Assembly: GCF_905475345.1 (NCBI RefSeq)
Contig: NC_066587.1
Span: forward strand, 5,312,070 to 5,376,069
Reading direction: 5' to 3'
DNA: 64,000 nucleotides
Source: Vespula vulgaris
Lineage: Eukaryota > Arthropoda > Insecta > Hymenoptera > Vespidae
Each line of letters starts with the position of its first letter. Positions within the stretch are counted from its first letter, which is position 1. The position numbers and the translations under genes are program-made. The notes beneath the pieces are model-generated. The model made no database searches. It was given only the letters and a program-made list of their open reading frames with translations, and was not told the origin of the DNA. Below, piece after piece: positions 47,899 to 60,990 of the stretch.

Positions 47899-50800
47899 GC
47901 GCGTGCCTATGTATGTATGTGCGACTGCTTATGGAGTGCAAGAAAGAAAAATGTACGCACCGGTATCGTGCTAGATAAACGTGGTTACAAATTAACCGAC
48001 ATTCCTATTCCTGTTCTTTTTCGCGGACGTTCCTCGTTCACCGGCACGCTGCTCTTGGCTCAACGGCTCACCACCTTTCTCCTCATCAATCCTGTTCGTT
48101 CCTATCGATCTCCCTGCCTGTCGACTTCGACTTCAATACTTCCTCGTATCTCGAATAACTCTAGCTTGACCGCAATGAAAAGCGACACCTTCGTGCATGC
48201 GCCGTACTCGCACGCACCGATAACTTTTCTCCTTTCGATTTTACAAAATGTATCGTAATAACCACCAAACAAAAGGTTACCTCTGCGTTTTCTAGAATAG
48301 ACAAATGGATTGCAACGCTGATTATAGTATTTTCGTAAGCCCTCCGACCGTCGGGGTCAATTGCTTTATCTAACGTTAGTTTAATTGACAAGAACTAATG
48401 TTCAACGAACACGAAAAGACCCCATTAAAGTTCCATCTACTCGTAGATATTATAAATTTCAACGGTCTATCAACCCGACATAATTATATACTGCTGTCTT
48501 CGATTTTAAATCCAAACAATTTAACGTGAGGTATATTTTCGAGATGAAAAAGTTTAATTTTACATTCGTACACGTTATAATCTCTAGTAATACGCAATCA
48601 AATCGTCCAATTACATTCAAATGAAGAAGAGAAATTTACATAAGTTACGTAACGCGTGTGTTCTTTATACCTAGGATAAAATGTGATGTCGTATTTGAAT
48701 CCACGACGAGACCGAGTCGATCCGCATTCGGGACGTATCGCGTAAGATAAGATCTTGCGTTCTTAGCGCAAAGTCACAAGATTTCTAAACGAGGTACGAC
48801 CGGCTGTTGGCCAATCGGTAGCTCGATTTTCGTAGCATCCAATGGTCGACGATGATGTTTCTTCCCGGAAAGAGGTGGCCCAACAAACGGCATTAGAGTA
48901 GGAGGACAGGTCGATCGTAGTGGGAGAGAGATTGCAGTGGATGGCGAATGCAATCGTCAGCCATCGGGCCTTCTTTTCTTGCCTGTTGCAACGTACTACG
49001 ACTGTCGTCGCTGAAAGCGGAGGTGGGCCTTACCGTGAATGAAACGCCATTCGTCGAATCGATGCTTAGCGATCTTTTCGAGCGTGGGAGTTCGGGCGTA
49101 ATGCGCGATATGGGCAGGTCTATCTTAGGTTTATATACATACGTACCCATGTACCTGCGTCTCGTTAGATGTCATACAACGTGATCGTCGAGAACCAAAA
49201 CGATGCTCCTCCCTTATTTAAATCGTACCACCTTTTACACGTGCTCGATATACGAACACGTAGTCTACTAACGAAGAATGGATTCTCCAAATGGTAGCGC
49301 TCGTTCGGTTGTCATATATAGTAGATGACAGAGTTATGACGGGGAACGAACGCGGCGAAGGGCGGTAAGGGGGAAAGTATAAGAGGGCGTAGCTTTAGGA
49401 AAAGGTAGGGGAGAGATCGAGGCAGGTCAGGGCCAGAAGGTTTAGCGGCGAAGGTGGCACAACGCGTCTAAAGTTGCCCAGGAGCGTGGGCGCCGGCTGG
49501 CATATCACGATCGTCGCCAGGTTGCTCCACATATATCGTCGGTTCTTGAGTGAAAAGAACAAAAGGGGCCGCCACCGGTATGGACCAATGGGCGAACGCG
49601 AGCACGGGCACGACGTCGACCCGAGGAATTAGCATCGACCCCACGAACATCGAGTCCTCGATCTCGATTCTCCTACTCCTCCCTTACCCACCACTTCTAC
49701 CTTCTATCGTCGATTGATTCGTTGCGGTTGCCCCTAATTGACTGTTAGCTATGTATCACCGCATTCCCTTGGCATTCGAAGTCGAGCCTTTATCGAATTA
49801 ATTATCGCCATGGAGACTAGGTACCTCCGTTATGTGTCGTGAACGCCAACAACTCTCTTGTCTTACGACTCATCTCGCTGCTTCGTTGTTTTCAATTCAG
49901 CGATACGTAAATAACGGATAACGAATGATGGGATATTTCCTCTCGTGAGTTTGTTATTTTCTTTAATGCCATCGTGTCTCCTTATTTGTTACGTACGTCA
50001 ACATAGTAGTAGCTGCGGAAAGTATCTGAAAATACATTAAAAAGTTGATTTATGTCGATGTCGCTCGTTACGATCCACGCGTGGGCGAAACGCACCGTCT
50101 CGAACTACCAGCGCAGCTGTCAGTATCGTTTAGTAAACGTCAACTCTTACGGAATCGTTCGTGGCAGGCGCATATTTTGAGCACGTTCTCGGTTGGATCG
50201 TCGATGAAAAAGTCGATTGAGAAAAAGTTAAGCGCGACCACTGGAATAATAATTAGAGCAGCATAGGCTGGAATTTAGGCCGTTGGGCCCGATCAGGCAC
50301 GCACGTTCAGCCGGAAGCCTATTAAGCTGGAATTTCATAATGGGGGAGTGTCCGTCGACCGCGGTATCGATGAGTTATGCAACTTTCGCTCGTTACCGCG
50401 AACAATCGTGCCTACACGCGAATACGTTCGCAAATTAATTACTCGCGTGCCTCTCGCACGAATTTGCCGATCGAATCTATCGGACTGAAGAAAGAAATCT
50501 TTATCTTTTCAACGTTATGCTTCTAAGTTGTCGATGATTTTATTCAAATATTTCTTCTATGTTCGTTTATTTATGAATATATGTATGTAGGTAAGTATCT
50601 ACTACGTCCTCTGACAAGTCGCATGCACGCTCGACCGACTTACGGAAAATACGTGCTTTTGATTGTCGAAAGTCTGTTGAGGCTCAGTGCACTGTCGTAA
50701 AACGCACGCGAAAAGAGACACTCGTTCGCTTTTGCATAATGTCATATCCGGTTATGTAATAAACGCGTACCTATACGTACGCGTTCGCCGAAAGCGAGTT

Positions 50801-52700
50801 GTTACGTTACGGAGCAATGTTCGATGCGGCGCGCGAGATAAGAATCACTCGAAGGCAAATTGAATAATTTCATCGATACGTTTCCGATGTTACATACGCG
50901 AGACATGTATCTATACATATGTGTATACCTATGTATATACGTACGATCTAAACTCGCTGCTTATTCCTCGACTTTGCGGTTAAACCGTATATGGTAAGAA
51001 CATTATCGTTATCTTCACCGAATCGGCCATGCTCGGGGACGCAGGAAGCGATCGGGAAGGAGCATTTGTAATTGAAGAAATAATTATACGAAATTGTGGG
51101 CTAACACGCGTATGTGAGCTCCGCAAGGAATCACGCGACGATCTTTGCAACTCGAAGCAGATGCCAGTGAATATCGCCGCTCGCGCGCCTTCTTAAATCA
51201 ATTTGTCCAAGTAATTAAGTTAAGCTCGGCAATACGAGCAATTTACGAGTTGTAGTATTGTACATTGTTGCGAATTGCGAGCTCTCCTTTTCTCCTCTTC
51301 TTTTCAGAGAACGATTTAAAAATGAGAAAGAAAAGAAGTGAAGAAAGAAAAATATTAGATAGCTTTTTCCTAATATTACCAGGGAACTCGGATATAAATA
51401 TCTTGCGTTTATTCGTTGGTCTCACGCTCTCCCGATTATCTTTATTAGTTTCTACGTTAATTCCAGGAGGAAGTTGGCAAAAGTGGTGGATTTATTACGG
51501 CTGCATTCGAAGAATCGTCGTTTTCTTTGGCCCTTATCGCGCGTTATGCGAAGCGATAGCCAAAGCACGCTGGCGTATCGCATGGGGCACGTTTTCGCGA
51601 TACGTCGTCGCGTCCGAATAAAAATCAAAGAAAAATGTGCGGAGGCCTACTTGGACGGTGCGGCGATTCGTTGAGTGCACATTTGAGAGCGTCACGCCAC
51701 AACGAGTTTACTACCTGACTTTAAAAGCGAGCTCGCTTTGTCACAAGCAGCCTTGCAAGGCTGATACCGGTTCGATGTATGCCCACGTGGAGAACGGCAA
51801 TTTTAGCTCACCGCAGAAAAATCCCTTCTTACAGAGACGACGGAGAGCGCGGCGGAACAGAGAATGTGAGGCATTCGGTGGCATGTACCGCTCGAGAGGG
51901 GTGAACAACCCTATTTTTGTTCGTTTTCTCGCCAGTAAGTCGCGGAACTCGACGAATCCCGTTTATTCGTACTCTTTCGATTATCGCTCGGTTATCTACG
52001 TTTTTCACCTTTTCTAACAGTGATAGACGTTTATTCGAAAGAAAAGTATATCGTTGACGTCGCGTTAACGTCGATGTTAAGCTCAAACAAACGAAGTCTC
52101 ATTGTAATAGTTACCTTTACGAAACTTTCTATTTTTACAAGGCTCCCGTTTTTTTCCCCTGTTTACATTTGCATCTTGTTATGTAGACAGCATTATGACA
52201 TGTAGAAGGACACGCCTCGTCAATAAGAGCTAAACGAATGCATATAGGTATACGTGCATACAGATGTGTGTATATATATATATATATGTATATAGATAGA
52301 CATATTATATAGATATACATGCATACATACATACACGTACGTAGGCGTGCGTCGAGCTCGCGCTCACGCGCCTACCGAGTTTTCTTATCGCACTATATCT
52401 ATATCACGAGGCCGACTATGGAGCACCGTGAAAGTTTTCGCAGACGGCAAACGATCCTCCATGGTGGAATTATACGGCGGATTATCTGTCCGTGAGAGAC
52501 GTCGGCACAGCCCTGAAGGCGAACGCAAGCATGGTTTTTGATCTCACCGCGACGATTTGTACCCGCGATCCACGTAAGAAGAACGTGCCTTGTCCTGCCG
52601 AGACAAGAGCCTAGCTTTCTGTCCCTCTCTTTCTCTCTTTCTCTTTCTTTTTCCTTCTCAATCCTTTTTCCTTTTCCGTTCGTTCGTCCGAAGGAACAGA

Positions 52701-52710
52701 AAGAGAGAGA

Positions 52711-52744
<34 letters not shown>

Positions 52745-52747
52745 AAG
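52701..52747. repeat. (GA)n microsatellite
   Basis: A GA run of about 47 bases with one GACA break. It lies about 330 bases from a CT run on the same strand, so the two are roughly inverted. Confidence 0.9.
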
Positions 52748-53078
52748 TGAGAGAGAAGCAACAAGAACTCTAGCGAGTCAGATCTGCAGTCGTCTTTCAA
52801 GCTCTGACAAATAGTCGCTTGAGTCTTTTCCACGAGAGAAGCGAGAAGAGAATCCACCTTGAAACTCTCGATCTTCTCTCCCGCGAGAGTTTTCGCGATT
52901 TTTTTACCCCCTCCTACGTGATCGGCCATGCGCATAATTGACGTCAGGAAGTCCTGCGTCAAGTGCAACCGCGCGCGAGCGCACATTCAAACGTCCGTCA
53001 AAGAAGAAACGAGGAAGAAGACTCACGCGTAGGCAGTCGATGCTTCGTTGGAAAACGGATAAGATCGAGGCTGGGAAT

Positions 53079-53080
<2 letters not shown>

Positions 53081-53149
<69 letters not shown>

Positions 53150-53157
53150 ATCTCTCT
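53081..53157. repeat. (CT)n microsatellite
   Basis: A CT run of nearly 77 bases, the longest in the window. GAGA-type factors bind such tracts in insects, but a role here is not shown. Confidence 0.95.
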
Positions 53158-53935
53158 TTTTCTTTTTACGAGTAGTACGACGATCTCGAGGTTACCAAAA
53201 ATTCATCGGCAGGTCGTAAGAGTCGACTCGTGAACCACTCGGAGTATCCTCCGACGAGTTTATTTATTATCTAGTTGTACCGCGCAACGACAGATTATAA
53301 AGTATGCCTGGAAGGCACTGTAAAAGCCGATACTGGAAGCGAAGCATGCTGATTGGTCTTTCGCTCCTTCTTAACCGGTCGCTGCGGCTCGATTTGTCTC
53401 GAAGGAGAATCAATCCTCGTTCGTAAAACAGATGATGTGATTCGTTGATTCGTTGACGATCTGGCATTAATCGTTTAGACTAGTCTTTTCAAAAGAAATA
53501 GATAAGAAATAAACGATAGGAAAGATTATGTATTGGTTATCGGAGGAAGATCGTCTCTCGGTTGTGATCTTTTCTATCGATACGCGCTGAGTCGTAGCGA
53601 AGAATTCGCGAGAGCGCTCAACTCTTATACGCGCAAGTTCAGCCTTGCAACCACTACGTTCGCGCTCGACTAATAAATTCCACGTGGCCCAGAATGATTT
53701 ACGATCGTCCTCTCGTTGCGAGTGTATTAGGCCGCGCTGTAAATCTCAAATTCTTTCTGGTACGGCGCAGCAGCCGCAACACACCGGTCGGTAGGGCGAA
53801 ACGAAAACCGCAACGTGTCGAGACTCTCTGCGCGAGAGAACGAGAGACGCGCTAGAGGTTTTCTTTATGCGAAATACACGATGGAAGCTCTATACGCGAA
53901 CTGTGCTAGCACCCGTTCCAAACGTTTGCTGAAAT

Positions 53936-53985
53936 CGAGAGAAAGAGAAAGGGAGAGAGAGAGAAAGGGAGAGAGAGAGAGAGGG
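53936..53985. repeat. (GA)n-rich purine tract
   Basis: GAGAAAG and GGGAGAGA units over about 50 bases. Confidence 0.85.
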
Positions 53986-55810
53986 ATGATGGATCACCGG
54001 CTTATTTGGTACCCTTCATTCTCCAACAATCTCGTAATATCAGAAGCGCGTAATTTTCCACGACATTACGAGCCGCAAGATCGTCCTCAAAGGCGCGAGA
54101 TTCATGAGGATGTCGGTTGGATGGACAAGTTTTTTTCACCTCCTTTCAAGAGTCTCCTTTCGCAATACGCTTCCTTGAAATTTTACCGAATACTTCGAGA
54201 GCATCTCTCAACGAGTTGACACGAGTCGAGTAGCACTGCGGGAAGTAGCTACGGAGAAGGACACTCGTTTTATTTTATTTTCGTGAATCGGTCGCTACCG
54301 AAGAATTCAAAATAGGGTTAATAAAATTTACTCGACACTCGCGGAATCCATCAAGCTTTTTTGCGCTAGTTCCGATGCACGATTATGGTGTCCGTCGCGT
54401 AAAATACGCGATTCAGTTATTAACGGTCGACAGGCTCCGTTCACTGTTAGTATACGCGTTCACTGCGACGCGAGCTACGTTTAGAACAACGAAGATGACA
54501 CCATGTGTCTTCGCTGTCCTCTCGAGACGAAATTTATCTCTGCCATACGCTCTTTTTGCATTCACCGGCTTATGTGATTATTTATGAATGCCTAGAGTCT
54601 CTTGCATTTTATTGCGAACCCAGCTTGTCGTCGTTCACATAAATTATTCTAAAATCTGCACACGTCATCGTTGTGATTTACTAATCGGTTAATGAACCTA
54701 AAAAGTCGTTACGCTATTGCAACGTTCTCCGACCTTAACTTTTCCCGTCGCGAACTTATCGACGTTAACAATCGCGAGGCTCGTGTTCAGAGCGATAATG
54801 TTAACGTTCGAGCACGATTCCATCGATTTTTAATTACCTCGTAAATTAAGCCGATCGAATATTCGATCGCGTTAACTCCACAAAAAATAATCGGCAGGTG
54901 AGCGCTATACTTAATTGAACGTAAGCCAAGTTTGTAGAAACTTTTTCAAAAATTTCGATCGAGCATTCGCGTTCGACCATTGCCATAATGCTCAGTAATT
55001 AACTATTGATTATTGATAGTCAACATTACCACCGCTGCTTCCGTTTAATACGAACAAAATACTTCTCTCGAAACTCACAAAGTATTACTGCTAATGAATC
55101 AAATGCCTCATTTGTTAATTGATCACTGTATACTTCGTACTTTCGTACTTATTAATAATTAACGACCGAGCCATCTGCCTCCGAGCCCTCTTTTGACTTC
55201 GTACAAGCTGCTGGCTCAAAGCTTCGGGAGGATAACGATTAAAATTTCAAAACGCGTAGAAATATATTGTTTCTTTTTTTTTCTTTTATTCTTTTTTCTA
55301 TTTTCCGCGCGATAACACTGGGAAAGATATTTTCAAAAGGCACGCCTCGTTGTCGGCGCTAATTGACAGTCTTCAGTAATTAATCGACGACGCATTGAAG
55401 ATTCTTCTGACGGATAGAAGAGACGTTCTTCCTGATGGTTCGGTACGAATCTACGTCAGTCGCGTGATTTCAAATTGGATGGTACTCCATCTATCTTCGA
55501 GGAATCTCTCTCTCCGATTATTTTCCCAAGTCTACGTACGACCAGAACTCTCGTATCTCTTTGAGAAATCGAAAACGATTCCGGTTTGTGTTAGCTTTGC
55601 ACTCGAAATAACGTTCGATCGCTGCTCGAACTCGCGGTTTAATAATCGTGGCATCGGTCTTCGAACATTTAAAAACTTTAGCTATCGCGGTAAAAGCCGT
55701 ATACGCAATGTTCGTCGAGCGACACGTGAGCAAGAAGAGAGCGAGCAAGTACGCGCGTAATCGGTATAGCTCGAGAAACGATCTCGGTTTATTATTCTTT
55801 CTCTTTACTG

Positions 55811-55856
55811 TTCCTTTTCTTCTTCTTCTTCTTCTTCTTCTTCTTCTTCCTCTTCT
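55811..55856. repeat. (TTC)n microsatellite
   Basis: About 14 TTC units. They give artificial Leu or Glu runs in the open frames that cross it. Confidence 0.9.
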
Positions 55857-55920
55857 GTAAAGAGCAAACGTGGCAGCAAAGGTTTATAGAGAAAATCTCG
55901 GGATACGTACGTACGTACAT

Positions 55921-55970
55921 ATGTATGTATGCATGCATGCATGCATGCATGCATGCATGTATGTATATAC
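55921..55970. repeat. (ATGC/GTAT)n palindromic tetranucleotide repeat
   Basis: GCAT repeated about seven times with GTAT flanks. Each unit is self-complementary, so the tract can fold into a hairpin and reads as Met-His-Ala-Cys on both strands. Confidence 0.9.
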
Positions 55971-58900
55971 GTACGCGAGCATTCTCGTGGGCGTCGAGAC
56001 TGCCAACGAAGAAGTGGATCGACGGTTGCTTGGCAAACAATCCGTTTTATCTCGCGAATCAACGTGATCCTTGCGAAACGAGCTACTCACGGATCGGGCC
56101 AAATCGAGAAAAGGATGCCAATGGCGTAGAGTAGCCTTAGGTAACTTTTACTTCTCTCGCTTCTATTGTTTCGGTATAAAATCCGATGTAAAACTATTTT
56201 ACTATTGGCAGATACAATGAAGACGTTTAATTCTTTAAAATCGTTTCAACTAAACGATCGTCGAATATATCGATAGTTGGAATCAGACGGATAGTGAAAT
56301 CACGAGTTGGCTCTAGCTCGCGAGTACTCAGTTTCTTCGATCTGCCGTAGGTAAAGGACATCGGTGTGCGATGCAGTGCATCGTGGTTAGCAGTGCAGTG
56401 CTAAATCGCTCCGACGGACATGGCTATTCGATTAACCTTCTGAACTTTCTTCGTTCGAGGATAAATTATTCCTCGATTTTTCGGTTCCTCCTCTTTGCTC
56501 CCTGGCCATTCTTAAGTAGAGAAAACGCGCAAGGACAATACGATGTACACGGTGAATTTGTCACTGTCGGTTGTAATGTCACCCGACAGTACGCCGGACC
56601 AAAACCACCGGCATACGTCCGCGTCCTTTTGTTCATTTTTGTTCCTTCGCTCGCGGTATCTAATGACGCGTTGCCAAGCGAGGGAACAAGTATAAACTTT
56701 GCTGCTATTCGATCGCATGTGGCTCGCCTTATTTTCGAAAAGATCTTTCGTTGATCTTTCGAAAGTAGTTGTCTAAGTAGATACTCAGGAGTGATAGTTC
56801 ATCGTACCGTCGTTTCTAGGATCGTCGAGGAGTCACTCGAACGAAAATTTTCTACGAGCGGTAACAGGCCGACGTGAGTGCTTACGTAGCCAGGCAAACC
56901 ACGTTGCCTTCGCGGATTCTATGCATGACACGTACTCAAGATTAATAAATTACTACGCTTTGACTCTGACGAGGGTTCAAAGCGGGGACTCAAAAACGCA
57001 AGACTCTTGCGTCGTGGCCGCACGAACGTAATTATTTATTCCTTAATATCCGCGCTCTTCGCGGATCGGCATACGGAATACGAGGAAGACGACACTGATT
57101 GATTCGTTTATCGAAGAGAGGCTAAGCCCGGTCGGTCGTCGGTTAAACGGCATTAATTGGTTCATGCGAGGCTTCGTTCGCTCGGAAAGACAGGCTACGC
57201 TCTTTTTCTGTAATTAGTTTTCAGTCTTTGAAACCTTCTACGGTTGTGGTCTCGTTTTTCCAAGCACCTCTCTAACTTTCGACTTTTACGGACGTTCGAA
57301 AGGAGTAAAATAAAGAAGGGAGAAAAAAAGGGAGATGGATAGGCGAGGGAAATGGGGGAGCGGGGAGGTCGAAAGAGAAATGTGCGCTAAAGGTGCGTCC
57401 AGTTCGTTCGAGTCGAGTCGCGAGAGCTCGATCCTGCTTCGACCTGTATGCGGGTACCTACCACTCATAATATCATTCGCAAATACTTTCTTAGCCACGG
57501 TCTGGACACACCTTAACGAAAAGCACGTACCTACGTACGTTCGTCTAAGATCGTCATTAATTTTTTTATCTCTCGCAAAGGGCGCACGTTTTTGCTCTTA
57601 CGGAGAGTCGCGGCTGTCGAGCCATATAAACGCAGACTTTACGAACGAGTTCTTCCCGTTTCTTTCTCGCATTAGCCTTTTCCGCGAGGATCGGAACTGC
57701 GCTTTTTCCGCGCGCACGAAATCGAATGGCAAGCGATTTAACAGAACGTCAGAGGTTGCCGTGCTTTCGAACGCGAACTTGACGAATCGACTCTCGCCTT
57801 TTGCAGAGCACCTGCTAAGTATTTATCGTATTACACGAGAGAGCGCGACGAGACTACCGGCCGATTAATTAACGAAAAATCGCGTTAATTGAGCGTATTC
57901 GTGATTTATGTATTTATGTTACCTCGTCGCCTCCGGTGAGTTCTTTGCAGCGAGACTTTCTCTCGGAACGTTCTCCAACGGGGAACGAAGATCAATGATC
58001 ATAAGTATCCTCCTCCTTTTGCGACCGTATATATAATATTTAATTTTACAAAATTTATACTTCATCGGATCATCCGTGGGACGATATTTAACAATTAAAT
58101 ATCAAAAAAAAAAAAAAGAAAAGAAAAAGAAAACAAATAAATAAAAACAGATCGTGAGGAGTTCTTGAAATTATAACGGTACTCTTATCGTTTAGCTTCT
58201 TCTTAAGTTCGGGGAACTTTGAGAGCGATACTTCCCACCTGTCGGACGTAGCCGTCGTGCGATACGCGCCGCGGGCAGGCAGAAAACACTGCGATAAAAG
58301 CGCCGCGCCAAATACGGCGTAGCCGTCCTGGACATGAAGCTTGTTTTGAGGAATCATTAGAGGTGAAATAAAATGCGGCGCGCTCCCTTTGCTACCGCTC
58401 GTCCGGTGCCGAGTGAACGGGCAAGCGCGTATATAGCCTTATGGCACCACTACCTTCCACGGACAGTCAGAAGTGAACGCGTCCTTCTTCTTTCGACGAA
58501 AGGGAGTGCGCTCGCGCGCGCGATATCGTAGGAACCTGGAAGTTCAATGCATTTTTTACCGGTCCCGCTCGAGACAGGCAAAAAATCTGCATCAATCTTG
58601 CACGGAAATTCCGACGGTTTTTCGTCTTGAAACTTCGACTTCGTTTCGATGCTAACGGCCAGGCTCCAACCATCAACTTCTTCGCGATTTCGAGACGTAC
58701 TTCGTGTTGAAACAGATACTATCGAAGTGAATCATCCTGGTCTCTTTCTTTCGTCCAAGTAAGGCATTTAATGTAACAAAAATGCAAGCACGACGATTTA
58801 AGTACCTACACTCGTTGATCGAGAAAAAGATCGATGGCAAACGATAGATATGTTAATCGGCGACAAAATTATTTAGACTCTAATGACTATATCTACGTAT

Positions 58901-59518
58901 AGAGATGTCCTTAAACGATTACAGTTATATATTCTACGATCTACAGTATAATACCCGTATGACACTGTTCGTCGTGAGGCAGATGATGCTAATTAGATGT
59001 AATTAGATGTCTGGAGTATCGTCTGGAATATCGAATTGAAACGAGAGTAACGTTTGTATCGATCGTTATCTCTAGGGGATATCGATTCGACGAAGCGGGT
59101 CACACCTGTACAGTATTATATCTCACTTAAGATCCTCGGCGATTTGAACTTTAGTCTGTCTTCGATAATTCTTCATGAGAAATCTACGATAAAATCAGTA
59201 ATCAAAGTAGAAATGTAAATGATGAACGGGATCGTTGGTATTCGCAGCTGTCATTGAACAACAACTATTTCGGGATTGGTGAGGACTATGTCGTACGATT
59301 TGTAAAAGCTGTACGAAAGAGTGTCGCCAAGTCTCTGTCTGTCTCTCTCTTTCTTGTCCTCGTACTCGGAGGCTGCGAAAAATTATTTGAACGTGTCATA
59401 AAATCACGTTGGCATTTATTGCCCCGCGCGTCTTGCTCTCTCGATCGTGTTCGAGTCCATTTGTAAAACAAATGCGAACTCGTTTCGAGCTCGTTGCCGC
59501 CTAAGGTTGTCGGCTCGT

Positions 59519-59566
59519 TGTCGTTCGTTCGTTCGTTCGTGCGTACGTTCGTTCGTTCGTTCGTAC
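59519..59566. repeat. (CGTT)n tetranucleotide repeat
   Basis: TTCG units over about 48 bases with one GTGCGTAC interruption. Confidence 0.9.
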
Positions 59567-60699
59567 GCCGCCATCCCCCTCGCGATCGCGTTTAGACGTA
59601 AAAATGCGAGGGAGACGCAATGCAGTCGCGCGCGTATAATACCACCGCGTTCCATGTTCCCGTTCGGAAGTCGAGCGACTTGCTAGTTGGCTAGCCGGTG
59701 AGAAAACGAAAAACCTTCTCCCTACCTGTCTTTAACAACGTACCGAGTGATTTATACTTTATCTTCCTCAGAATTCTACGTGGATCTCAGGAAATCGAGA
59801 AAATAAAGCATCGGAAGGACTCGCTGAAACGTTCTTTCTACGATATATCCGCTCGTATTATGATGAATTATTGTCGAGCATTTATCGACTCAAAAACTAT
59901 ATACCTTGCTCTCTTTATGACTTCAACATAGATAATGTACTATGTGGATAGGTATTTACAACGAGGAAATAGTTGAACGAATTCGTGAGATATTCATGCG
60001 TGACCTCAAATTTATAAAACTGTTCACGGTTGAGTTGGTCTTTTCTCCCCCTTTTGCTTTTATTGTTGATATTCTAAGTTTTAATGACGTGTACTATTAG
60101 GCGTATTATTTAAATTCGTGTCACATTTTCCCGATTCCGGCCGGTGGATCGAATCAGCATTGGTTCCCAACACGAGACGGCCATTTATTATCGGAGACAA
60201 AGGTTACGCCGGCTAGGCCGACAATGGTTGTAAGTACGCGCTTCCAATGGCCGTCGAAGACAATGCCCGAACTCGGCTTAATGTCAGAAGGGCGAGCGAT
60301 GCATAATTTATTAAGCCGAGACTCGTTTCGCGCCACGGCTCCTGCACGGCCTTCGAGACTCGTGTACAGACTTAGGATGGATTCTTATGGATGCCAAACG
60401 AATTACATTCGTCGTATACTTTTTAAGGAGTTGAAACATGGAGGTAGACTTGTTGGAGGAAAAAAGAATGAAAACGATTTAATACCACTTCGATTACATA
60501 TTCGACAGTGCAACGAAGTGGTAAAATTGAATCCCCGGGTAAATTGCTTCCTGTCAGCTTACCACACAACAATTTCATAGAATCCTGTTAGATCGTAAAT
60601 CACCAGAAAACTTGTTGCAACCGAGTCGACGATGCGAGTTCTTAAGCGAGAAGAAAGATATCCGCAAAAGTAAACTGCGGTCGCGTTACTTACGTCGAC

Positions 60700-60990
60700 T
60701 GGTTGCCGTGAATTAATTAAGGTAGTCACAATTAACGGTAATGAAAGGGAATGTTTCAACTGGTCCGTTTTTAAGAATCCAGCTACCGGCGAGCACGTTC
60801 CTTAATCGCAATTAACCGACTGAGAAAGTAATTAAGGACGAAGACCGTCGCCGGCTAGTGTAGAAATGAAGAAAAGGTTCGACCGTGTCAAAAAGAAAAG
60901 AAATAAGACGGACGAGCTTCCATAAGATTCACCGACTTCCCTTCCTCCCGTAATTAAGGTGTCTTAATTGGACGCCTTTCGTTCGCCAAT
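60700..60990. promoter_or_regulatory. Cluster of TAATTA/TTAATT homeodomain-type motifs
   Basis: Within about 290 bases there are GAATTAATTAAGG, CAATTAACGG, GCAATTAACCG, AGTAATTAAGG, CGTAATTAAGGTG, CTTAATTGG and CCAATTATT, set in GC-rich surroundings where they are not expected from composition. TAATTA is the core of many homeodomain sites, so an enhancer is plausible. Confidence 0.4.

Noticed and set aside
52399..52986. 195-codon minus-strand frame starting with MRMADHVGGGKKIAKTLAGE
   Set aside because: The N-terminal part looks superficially protein-like, but the frame runs straight through GA/CT microsatellites and has no exon signals or family match.
55792..56134. Several Met-His-Ala-Cys repeat frames on both strands
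   Set aside because: They are produced by the palindromic GCAT repeat and the TTC tract.
57335..57868. 177-codon plus-strand open frame
   Set aside because: CpG-rich composition lowers stop frequency. No domain is present, and there is a low-complexity start.
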